From the NCBI RefSeq assembly GCF_001467535.1, contig NZ_LNZC01000012.1, positions 140,546 through 204,545 of the forward strand: a DNA stretch of 64,000 bases, written 5' to 3'. Below are positions 8,905-16,500 of the stretch, one piece after another. Each line of letters starts with the position of its first letter. Position 1 is the stretch's first letter. The notes under the pieces were generated by a model. It searched no databases, was not told the DNA's origin, and saw only the letters and a program-made list of their open reading frames with translations. This stretch comes from Legionella worsleiensis. GTDB taxonomy: Bacteria; Pseudomonadota; Gammaproteobacteria; Legionellales; Legionellaceae. Both the position numbers and the translations under genes were made by a program.

Positions 8905-9066
8905 GATGCAGCGCAGCGCAATCAAGGTTTTAAGTGCACTGGCCATAGCGCTATTCTCGCAGGTGAAAGCCTTCTGTGAGCTGGTTTAAACCTGTTCACC
9001 AGAAGAGCAAGGGTTTGCATTGTGAGGTGAAAACTGAATATTAATTGAAGGGGGCAAACTAAATAA
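8905..9066. repeat. Dispersed intergenic repeat, copy 1
   Basis: About 160 bp matching 19192-19352 in the same orientation at roughly 80% identity by eye. Conserved blocks include ATGCAGCGCAGCGCAATCAA, GGTTTTAAG, TTCGCAGGTGAA (TCTCG in this copy), CTGTTCA, GAGCAAGGGT, CATTGTGAG and ATTAAT. Internal pairing is possible (GGTGAA with TTCACC; GGTTTAAACC is a palindrome). A 27-codon open frame starts at 8906 here but stops early in copy 2, so it is unlikely to be a conserved gene. With its flanks it fills the 354-bp gap at 8770-9123. Confidence 0.75.
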
Positions 9067-9123
9067 ACTTTTTAAATATCATGCGTACAAACGGAGCATT
9101 ATAAAGCCAAAGTACTAGCTTCC

Positions 9124-10080
9124 TTAACTAAACAGACTGGAAAGCCTTGAAATACAGCCACAGCATTCCTCAGAAGGAGGTGCTCTTCTGGCTTGGGGAA
9201 TTTTTGTATTATGTAAGACTTGAACAGGTAATCTCGCTCCAGAAAATAATTTTTCATCTGAAAAGATTTGTATGAAGAAATATTGGTCAGTATGACGTTG
9301 GGTTTTAATTCTGATCTTAAAATCTTTCATTACATTAGCAGCTGGTCCATTGGGAGATCTGCTTGCCCGGTTGTGCAACATGAGTATCGTTTCTTCTATG
9401 TTAACTGTGGGGTGAAAAATTGCATTTATCGCCCTTGGATTGTTACTGTATCGGCTATAACAAGCCAACAGACTTGGATAATCTAATGGGCGAACATAAC
9501 TACGAGTTGGGATATAAATACTTGGAGTTGGGCGGGGAGGAGGCGTGGGAATTTTCCTTTTCGGTTTTGGTTGTTGATAAAAAGATCCATAAGACGTTGT
9601 TGCTACCTGCTCCCGCATGGGGAGTACCTTATTTCGAGCATCTACTCTATAGGATGTTTGGTAGGAATGGGAACCGGCGCTAGAGGTTTTTGAGTTAGCA
9701 AAAATTCTGTGTTCGTCATCTTCATAGGTAGTCGTGCAAATTTCCGAATCGTCTTTAAGTAATGATGAACTCGAGCTACCCACTTTTTTTCCATTGATAT
9801 TATAATAAACTGTTTTATATTTAGGGACATATCCATCCGAAAAAGTACTTATTGATGTGCCGCATTGAGCTCCAGTATGATCGAAATAGGTAGTACGAAA
9901 CTCGGTTGATATCCCAGCAAGTAACTTTTTTTCTACAGCACTTCTAACAGAAGTTCCACATAGTGTTCTTTTCGATTGATCGTCATAGTAATGCGTTTCA
10001 ACTTTTTTACTGAACGGGGATTTTTTAATTTGAGCAAATTTTGCATGAATACCGAACATAAAAAGAGCATCACCGCACAT
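9124..10080 (-). CDS. Orphan protein with N-terminal YY-D-G-GTS-type repeats
   Basis: An unrecognised protein of 318 residues from the chosen start. The N-terminal half has at least three related units: HYYDDQSKRTLCGTSVRS, TTYFDHTGAQCGTSISTF and TVYYNINGKKVGSSSSSL, spaced about 30-35 residues, then a weaker TTYEDDEHRIF unit. The pattern of aromatic, Asp/Asn, Gly and G-[TS]-S resembles short beta-hairpin repeats. The C-terminal half has a proline-rich linker (KRKIPTPPPRPTP), then a mixed domain ending in CCGCISRL. An in-frame GTG at 10113 is possible. ATG 10080, with GAGG 9 nt upstream, fits better. Function unknown. Confidence 0.5.
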   Translation of the reverse strand: MCGDALFMFGIHAKFAQIKKSPFSKKVETHYYDDQSKRTLCGTSVRSAVEKKLLAGISTEFRTTYFDHTGAQCGTSISTFSDGYVPKYKTVYYNINGKKVGSSSSSLLKDDSEICTTTYEDDEHRIFANSKTSSAGSHSYQTSYRVDARNKVLPMREQVATTSYGSFYQQPKPKRKIPTPPPRPTPSIYIPTRSYVRPLDYPSLLACYSRYSNNPRAINAIFHPTVNIEETILMLHNRASRSPNGPAANVMKDFKIRIKTQRHTDQYFFIQIFSDEKLFSGARLPVQVLHNTKIPQARRAPPSEECCGCISRLSSLFS

Positions 10081-10516
10081 AAAAAACTGCCTCAATAAGT
10101 GTAATAAACTCACATTCCAGAAATTTAAATTTTCTGCCAGTGTGTTGACATTACGGGGTTGACAACGAAATTTGGAAAACCAGGTCTACAATCATGGGGG
10201 TTAGATGTTATCGAATTCACTACTTGTCTCAACTAATAATTCAAATCTGTTATAAGTGATTTTTTAACAAATTATAATTGAATGAGCCGTTTGTGTTTCC
10301 CTTGGCTTGCCAAATTAACATTTTAACAGGTAACCAGGTGGATTTTATAACCGTATAAAATACGGGGTTCTATCAAGAAATAAAGACATACGCATAGGAT
10401 TGCTGGAAATAACCGCTTTTTAACTCATTGATACATCCTCAATCTCACTTTACTTGCTCATTTACTAAGCTATATCTTGCAATTCCCTGCAATTTTATGC
10501 ATAATATTAAATCAAA
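10081..10516. other. Divergent intergenic region upstream of the orphan and LuxR-type genes
   Basis: No gene seen. It holds two palindromes: CAGAAA...TTTCTG at 10118-10136, close to the minus-strand gene start, and ATTTTATA-accg-TATAAAAT at 10342-10361. Either could be an operator. No convincing promoter was identified. Confidence 0.5.
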
Positions 10517-11245
10517 ATGATATATAAAAATTCACGGACCAACCGAAATACGAATAAAATGCATACACACCTTTTGCTCGATCAAATTCCAGGTTATTTT
10601 TCAATATTAGATGCAAATTCCAACTTTTTATTCGGTAACGCCTTTTCTCTCAAGGTATCGGGTTTTAGAACCTTAGATAAAATGCAGGGTCGCTCTTATT
10701 GCGATATGAAATGCAAGGCCTCAGAGCAACATAGCGAGTTTTTTCGTCAAGATAGGCTGGTTATTCAGCAAAAAAAGACGCTAAGAATTCTTGGTCGTTA
10801 TTGTTACCACGATGATAATTGGCGAATAGTATACGGCGAAAAATTCATACTAAAAAATGAAGACAACCAGTTATCTTCCATTGCCCAACATTTTTATGAT
10901 GTCACTCACACCAATGTATTTAATTTAATGATTCTGTGCGAATTTGATTCGAAATCAAACAAATCATTGGGGCAACAAAGTTTTATCATCGAAGATAATT
11001 ATCCTGAAATAAGCCTTTCTGAACGGGAAACAGAATGCTTTTTTTATCTACTAAGAGGACATTCAGCAAAATCCGTCAGCACCAAATTGAACCTGTCGGT
11101 TAGGACGGTCGAATCTTATTTGGAAAATATAAAAAATAAACTTAATTGTACGACTAAATCAGAACTCATTGAAAAAGCATATTCGTTAGGATATTTGCAC
11201 ATCATTCCTAAAGCACTATTTCAAATCAACTCTGACCAGGCATGA
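10517..11245 (+). CDS. PAS-type sensor with C-terminal LuxR HTH, transcriptional regulator
   Basis: A 242-residue DNA-binding regulator. Residues about 15-130 look like a PAS fold: the IPGYFSILDANSNFLFGNAF opening is typical, and a YHDDNWRIVYGEKFIL strand follows. Residues about 165-230 are a LuxR/GerE HTH, with LSERETECFFYLLRGHSAKSV and then LSVRTVESYLENIKNKL. No receiver phosphorylation site or autoinducer-binding domain is seen, so the PAS part probably senses a small ligand or redox state. It stands alone, with no kinase beside it. It may regulate neighbouring orphan genes; this is only positional. Confidence 0.8.
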   Translation: MIYKNSRTNRNTNKMHTHLLLDQIPGYFSILDANSNFLFGNAFSLKVSGFRTLDKMQGRSYCDMKCKASEQHSEFFRQDRLVIQQKKTLRILGRYCYHDDNWRIVYGEKFILKNEDNQLSSIAQHFYDVTHTNVFNLMILCEFDSKSNKSLGQQSFIIEDNYPEISLSERETECFFYLLRGHSAKSVSTKLNLSVRTVESYLENIKNKLNCTTKSELIEKAYSLGYLHIIPKALFQINSDQA

Positions 11246-11479
11246 CTCCATCAAAAAAGCCTAAACCGAATTAAAAGACCTTGCCAAAATCCTCAGAAAT
11301 GATGATCTAATCTCCTGGGTTGAAATGATATTACATTCAGTGTTCTGACCTAAAACAATCACCAAGAGTTAGCGTTTTATTACAGTCTAATCAACTGAAT
11401 ACTAGGACAGGGGATTAATTGACTTGGTCTAATGGATTTTAACATCCCAGTTAAGAGATAATGTACTTAACTGAAAAAA

Positions 11480-11590
11480 ATGGCAGCAGGAAAGCAATAT
11501 TCTAAAGAATTTAAACTTCACGCAGTGTGTCTGGTATCAGAGCAGTGCTATGGCTGCACAAAAGCTGCTAAAAGATTGGGGATTCATTAA
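11480..11590 (+). pseudogene. IS3-type transposase OrfA remnant
   Basis: A 36-codon frame begins with AAGKQYSKEFKLHAVCLV and ends at AAKRLGIH-stop. This is the N-terminal helix-turn-helix of IS3/IS911-family OrfA, which normally continues to about 90-100 residues. The match stops abruptly near 11590, so only the first third remains. The 234 bp between the LuxR gene and this remnant holds no gene I can see and may be the rest of the element's left end. Confidence 0.7.
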
Positions 11591-12155
11591 ATGAGGATGA
11601 CGTTGGAGTTTCCTCACCCACATCCAATTTTATTAATTCTTCATTAATTTTACTTGCCAGTAATTCAATAAATATAGGAGCATTTTCCCGAACACTTTCC
11701 ATTGTTCTGCGAGCTGCTTTTATTACATCCTCATTAAAAGTGGCACATCGAGCAAACTGTCTTAATAATTCTTCTGGATTGATAGTTATTTTAGAATCAA
11801 TTTGACACTTGGGATGCTTGTACAACTGCAATATTTTTTGATTTAAATTTTCGAGGCTCGCCTCTGTTATTTCTACGCTAATGGTGTAATGTACAGGACC
11901 TGAATTAAAAGAGATATCAACTGCTCTCGATGCTTGATTAATATTTAGTGAAAACATTGATTCTGTTTCATAAGAACTTTGTTTTGTAAAAAAACTAAAT
12001 GATAAATTCTTTACTGTTTCAGTTGCATCGAGTGCAATGAGGAGATGCGAATGAAAAGCTAGAGGATAATAATATGCCGCAGATAATACACCGTTAAATG
12101 CACAGTATTTTGTATACATACCTACGGTAGTTCTATCTGAAAAAAATCTTATCAC
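11568..12155 (-). CDS. Orphan protein, C-terminus abutting a transposase remnant
   Basis: A 195-residue unrecognised soluble protein. It has a beta-rich N-terminal two-thirds and a helical region from about 130 to 175, then a Ser/Thr/Glu-rich tail (EETPTSSSFNES) like Dot/Icm secretion signals. The start is GTG at 12155 behind TAGGAG. The last few codons and the stop lie inside the IS3-type remnant on the opposite strand. The original C-terminus may therefore have been replaced when the element inserted. Confidence 0.5.
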   Translation of the reverse strand: MIRFFSDRTTVGMYTKYCAFNGVLSAAYYYPLAFHSHLLIALDATETVKNLSFSFFTKQSSYETESMFSLNINQASRAVDISFNSGPVHYTISVEITEASLENLNQKILQLYKHPKCQIDSKITINPEELLRQFARCATFNEDVIKAARRTMESVRENAPIFIELLASKINEELIKLDVGEETPTSSSFNESPIF

Positions 12156-12339
12156 AATGAGCTCCTACAGTGTAAGTTAGCGAAAATACAACATAAGTTC
12201 ATTTATTGTCAAATTCTAGTCTCGTAACTTTATCAAGCAGCGTATAAAAAGAATTTAGTAACGTAATTTGACTCGATTCGGGACGGAAATGAATGTCTTG
12301 GAATAATAGGTTGAAGAGCATTTTAAATAGATAAGATAT

Positions 12340-12561
12340 TTAATCGTAAATCCCCATCCCGAGCGCATTGAGGGATCTCCCTGCTGTGGCACACTCTCTA
12401 ACATAACGAGCTATATGAAACGATATTGTACGGGGTGGTTTGTCTAACCCATCACTGGATGGTGGCTTTGAGCTGTTGCTGCTCTTCGTGTTCAGATGTT
12501 TTTCCAGTTCAGTACTCTTTGCCAAAAGCGTTGTGATAATTTGTTCGTAGTCTTTCATCAT
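12340..12561 (-). pseudogene. IS66-type transposase N-terminal fragment
   Basis: The first part of this 73-codon frame, up to SNSSKPPSSDGLDKPPRT, is the conserved N-terminus of IS66-family TnpC, a protein of about 500 residues. After about residue 45 the similarity ends. The remaining codons read through a palindromic repeat that has an inverted partner at 12616-12667. Decayed, non-functional element. Confidence 0.75.
12345..12392. repeat. Inverted repeat, left copy
   Basis: About 48 bp containing TCCCCATCCCGAGCGCA and GATCTCCCTGCTGTGGCAC. Read on the minus strand it matches 12616-12667 (GTGCCAC-GCAGGG, CTCCCT, GCGCTCGGGAT, AGTTAC/TTTAC) with a few mismatches. The two copies flank the IS66-type fragment. 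Confidence 0.65.
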
Positions 12562-12615
12562 TTATTTGCTCATAACCTCATAATTTTTCTAGTGTTTTTT
12601 ACACTATTTTAGTAT

Positions 12616-12667
12616 GTGCCACTGCAGGGGGATATCTCCCTGCGCTCGGGATAAGGTAGGGAGTTAC
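12616..12667. repeat. Inverted repeat, right copy
   Basis: The partner of 12345-12392 in opposite orientation. It contains the near-palindrome CAGGGGGATATCTCCCTG and the GCGCTCGGGAT block. The pair encloses about 220 bp with the IS66-type remnant, as a miniature element or a dispersed palindromic repeat would. Confidence 0.65.
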
Positions 12668-12674
12668 ATGAAAA

Positions 12675-13013
12675 TTATTTTTGAAATATTATGGATAAAA
12701 GATCTAATACCTTAATTTGGGTTTCCTTTTCAATTACGCCTATTTTTTTTACAATACGAGTTCGATCAATTGATCTCAGTTGATCTAGCGCTATCTGCCC
12801 CTTCTTATCTTTAAATTCTGTCAATATTCTTGTTGGAAAATTGTCTTTGATTGTACTGGTCATCGGTGCAATTATAACTGTTTTTAGCCTGCTTAAATTC
12901 ATTGAGTCTGGCGATATAATCACTGCTGGACGTGTTTTTTTTATTTCAGAACCAATTGTTGGATCGAGGTTTACTAAAAAAATATCAAACCTTTTTATTT
13001 TTACCATGTCCAT
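12675..13013 (-). CDS. mazF: MazF/PemK-family toxin
   Basis: A predicted ribosome-independent mRNA endoribonuclease that arrests growth when free of its antitoxin. The 112-residue length is normal for MazF. Family features are the early FDIFLVNLDPTIGSEI strand-loop, the KKTRPAVIISPD core (conserved Arg-Pro) and GQIALDQLRSIDRTRI. The start overlaps the antitoxin 3' end by about 13 bp; a second ATG at 13007 is also possible. The overlap is the usual arrangement for coupled toxin-antitoxin translation. Confidence 0.88.
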   Translation of the reverse strand: MDMVKIKRFDIFLVNLDPTIGSEIKKTRPAVIISPDSMNLSRLKTVIIAPMTSTIKDNFPTRILTEFKDKKGQIALDQLRSIDRTRIVKKIGVIEKETQIKVLDLLSIIFQK

Positions 13014-13258
13014 TCATCCATATCGAAATCATTGTTTAGATTTAAATGAGCTTCATCGCTACTGTTGTCTACAACAGCATTGAATTGCTCTAACCATCCT
13101 TCCTGCCGATTTTTGATTGGGATTAATGTAAGCACGCCCTTTTCATCGGCTCTAATTTCCAATTCTTCTCCAGGATGTAAATGAGCTTCTTTAATGATAA
13201 CTGCAGGAATTCGAATTCCGATTGAGTTTCCCCATTTCGTTAGAATAACTTTAGACAT
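13001..13258 (-). CDS. mazE: MazE/AbrB-family antitoxin
   Basis: An 85-residue DNA-binding antitoxin that neutralises the adjacent toxin and represses the operon. The N-terminal SpoVT/AbrB swapped-hairpin domain shows LTKWGNSIGIRIP and LHPGEELEI. The acidic, Trp-rich C-terminus (NNDFDMDEWTW) is the toxin-binding tail. I chose ATG 13258: the upstream in-frame extension is hydrophobic, and its DNA is the palindromic operator region rather than coding sequence. Confidence 0.88.
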   Translation of the reverse strand: MSKVILTKWGNSIGIRIPAVIIKEAHLHPGEELEIRADEKGVLTLIPIKNRQEGWLEQFNAVVDNSSDEAHLNLNNDFDMDEWTW

Positions 13259-13270
13259 GACAACCCCAAA

Positions 13271-13296
13271 TATGTATATACATAGTATAATTATAC
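13271..13296. promoter_or_regulatory. Palindromic operator region of mazEF
   Basis: Two perfect palindromes lie side by side 13 bp upstream of mazE: TATGTATATACATA (13271-13284) and GTATAATTATAC (13285-13296). A further ATATATACAT half lies just to the right. AbrB-fold antitoxins autorepress at such alternating TA palindromes, and the TATAAT-like core suggests promoter overlap. Confidence 0.6.
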
Positions 13297-13413
13297 AATA
13301 TATATACATTTATTCTAGCATTTCAGTACGGAAATGAATTTCTCAGAACGACCTCTTTGGGGATATAAGGCAAGGTCATCGATTTTCTCTAATTCATCGA
13401 TTTTACGATGTAC

Positions 13414-13441
13414 TAGGGTCCAGATATGTCAACAGACCCTA
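13414..13441. repeat. Inverted repeat with motif shared with the window start
   Basis: TAGGGTC (13414-13420) and GACCCTA (13435-13441) form a 7-bp inverted repeat. The right arm is part of TGTCAACAGACCCTA, which matches 70-84 at 14 of 15 positions. Possibly an old insertion-sequence end. The rest of the 13310-13528 gap shows no gene. Confidence 0.45.
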
Positions 13442-13528
13442 AGGCGCTCAATTTGAGTAATGCTATCCAAAGTACCATCCCGCTAATAATCAAGCCGAGT
13501 TTTTCCAAGATCAAATTATTCAAATTAA

Positions 13529-16500
13529 TTAAGACAGTGTTGGGTTTGTCTCCGCATCGTTTGCAGGTGGATCTTTGGGTTCCATGGCTTCCTGAGGAGA
13601 TACCTCGGGTTCTTTTGCGGCTTCAGGTTTTGCTGTTAACCACACTTTAAGTTCTTCGATTAAGCGACTGATTGTGGCACGCAGGTTAGCAAACAAAGGC
13701 CGTTCACCACGTAGAGTCGCCATCACATCTGGAAACAGATCGCCTCGTCCTTCTTTCCATGCACGAAAATCAGCAAACCAGGCTCTTTCTCCTTTTAAGG
13801 TGGCAATTTCCTTGGCAAACAACGTTGAATAAATTCGTGCCTGACCGTCGTCGCCTACATCGTATTTGCGTTGCTCTTTGATGGGTTTTCTGGTTTCTTT
13901 AAAAAATCCTTTATGCTGTAATAAAGCAGCATAAACTATAGGTGCTTTTTCAGTAGTGAACGATTTTTCTTTGTTCACAAAAGTAAGTTTGCCTTCCCAT
14001 TCCTGGGTAAAAGCGCTGAATGCGGCAATAAAGTCATCTTGCTTGTTGTGTTCAATCAAATCCAACAGTCCTACTCTCTTGATATCCCAATCTTTTTGCA
14101 CCTCACTTAAATAGTTTTGCCAATGTTGCAGCAATTCTAAATGCTCAGCATTTGGAGTATTTGTTAAGCTGGTTAGGAACTGTTGATGCACGTGCTCCAG
14201 GAATTCGGCGTATAATTTGGCAATTTCTTCCTGATTCACCGCATTAATTGCCATTGATTTTTGTATTCTGTCTATTTCATTATCTATGTTGTGGGTGTTT
14301 CCGTTTATAGGGCAGTCTGGGTCGGACATGTTGGGTATCATGCGGTATTGTCCCTTTTTTCCTGCCCGGGCAGTACGTCCTTTAATTTGTTTTTCATCTT
14401 CAAAAGTAGGAACGTACAGGGAAGAAACAAATAAATTATCCGCATTGATGTCGACGCCCCGACCGAACATTCCTACGGTAGAAATGGTAATCGTACCGGG
14501 ATTTCCTGCTTCTTTAATTGCCTTCACTTCATCATTTTTTTCGGTTAAGCCATGTACACGAGTGCATGCTTTAACCAAAGTCATGAGTTCTTTATCGGCC
14601 ACTAGGGCATCATGAATGCGTTTGCTTTGTTTGTCGTTTTTACAAATAAGCAAAACGGGACGTTGGGGTCTTTTATTGAGTTGTTCTCGAACACTGTGTT
14701 TCATGAATTCTATTTGTTGCTGTTCGTCTTTAGCCAGCCAAATGTTACGTTCTTTGCGGCGAACAGTTTTGTGGCGTGGTACAATCAGATAAGTGTACTG
14801 TTCGTAATTAATGTCTTTATGTGCAGAGGGTGCTTCATGCCGTGCGGTGCCACTAACGCCATAAATAGCGCCTTTATCATACCGTGCCATAAACGTGACA
14901 GGGAACGAAGAGCGTTGTGTTTCATTTTCCGGTAATATCACAAAGGCTTCTTTGTCTGCTTTTTGATTTTCAATAGCACACAAACATTGGTGTACGCCCA
15001 AAGCAAAGGTAGCCCCCTCCACTGGACGTCCTGAATCGAGAACCAATATCTGGCGGGTGTAGCGGGTGTAGCCCTCTGCGTCACGAACCCGTTTGAGTTG
15101 ATCGTCTACATCTGCAGTAACTTTGTAATCATGGTCTTCTTTCATATGCAATGCAGTGTGGGCTGAATTCAACCAGGTGATTAATTGTTTTGGATTATGT
15201 GAATTTAAATGATGTACGCTGGATTGATGCAATTCATCAATATCGTGAATGCCAACATACTCAACGAATTGCTCCGTTAATGCGGCTGCATTAAATGCAT
15301 CCTTGGGATTTGCTCCTCTTTGTTCGCGGACAAAATTAACCAGGTGTGGATAAATCCAGGCGTATCCTTTTAATTCTTTGGATGGGGAGGCGTAGTTATA
15401 AGAGTCTTTTGCTTTATCGTGAATGAATTTATCGGCCTCATCTATGAGCAGACAACGTCTTTCAGGCTCCTCTTCCAGGAAGGCAAACGGTTCTTGAACA
15501 ATATCACTGCGATTGCGCAGTAACAGCAACTGGCTGTTATCAGTAAAATTAACGCCTCCTCGCTGGTATAATTGCTTGGGTGTGTTTAGAGAAATTAAAC
15601 TGGTTCTTATATCTAAAGAACTAAAGAAGGCGTTATACGTTAAAAAATCACGTTCGGCCAAGGCCATATCGCTGGTCATAAAATCAACGGTTTTTCCTTG
15701 AGCTACCTGACAAGCCGCAAGAATCATGGTGATACGGGATTTCCCCTCACCCGTTCCTATTTCACTGATTAACCGGGTGCTGGGATTAGTCAGCATGGCA
15801 TATAATGCCATGACCTGAGTTGTGTTTAATTCCTGACTGATGGCTTTGGGAGGAATTTTGTCGTCTAACTGTGCAGTGGTGCGGGCGAGCATTTCAATAC
15901 AGGCACACAAGAGTTGCATTTTTTGCTCATTATTCAGCGGCATTGGCCCCGATCTTAGTGTGTGCACCTGTTCTCTTAAATCGTGAATGCTGGCAGTTCT
16001 ATTCGTTTCTAATTGGCGATTAAGCTCGTTTGCCCGTTCATCAGTGAAGAAGTTATCTTCTGTGCCTTGGAACAGTGATTTTTGCTCATCAAAATGGGTG
16101 CGGTCAAAGGCAAAATCAAGCCTGCGTTCACCATAGGGCAGCATGCAAAATTGCTGATAGTGTGTTTGGAAGTCATCGGTTTGTAGCCAGGAGTTAATCT
16201 GGTGTATGCTGGGGTAAGGCGGTTTGGTGCATTGATTAACCAGTATATCGAATTTTTGCGGTTGCGACTTAATGGTTTCAATTAATGCCCCCAGATCGGA
16301 TACCTCTTGATTATTTTCTATTAAATTGTTGGCTAATTCCAGAATGAATTTTCGCTGTTTTGGTTCTGTTAACTGGGTTATTTTGTTCCAAAGCACAAGG
16401 AGCTCCATAGGATTTTTATGGAAATGAGCCAGTAAAGCATAGACAGTGAGCATGTTTTTTTGTGCTTCTTCGTCCTCGCCTGCAGGTAAAACAGCAGTAA

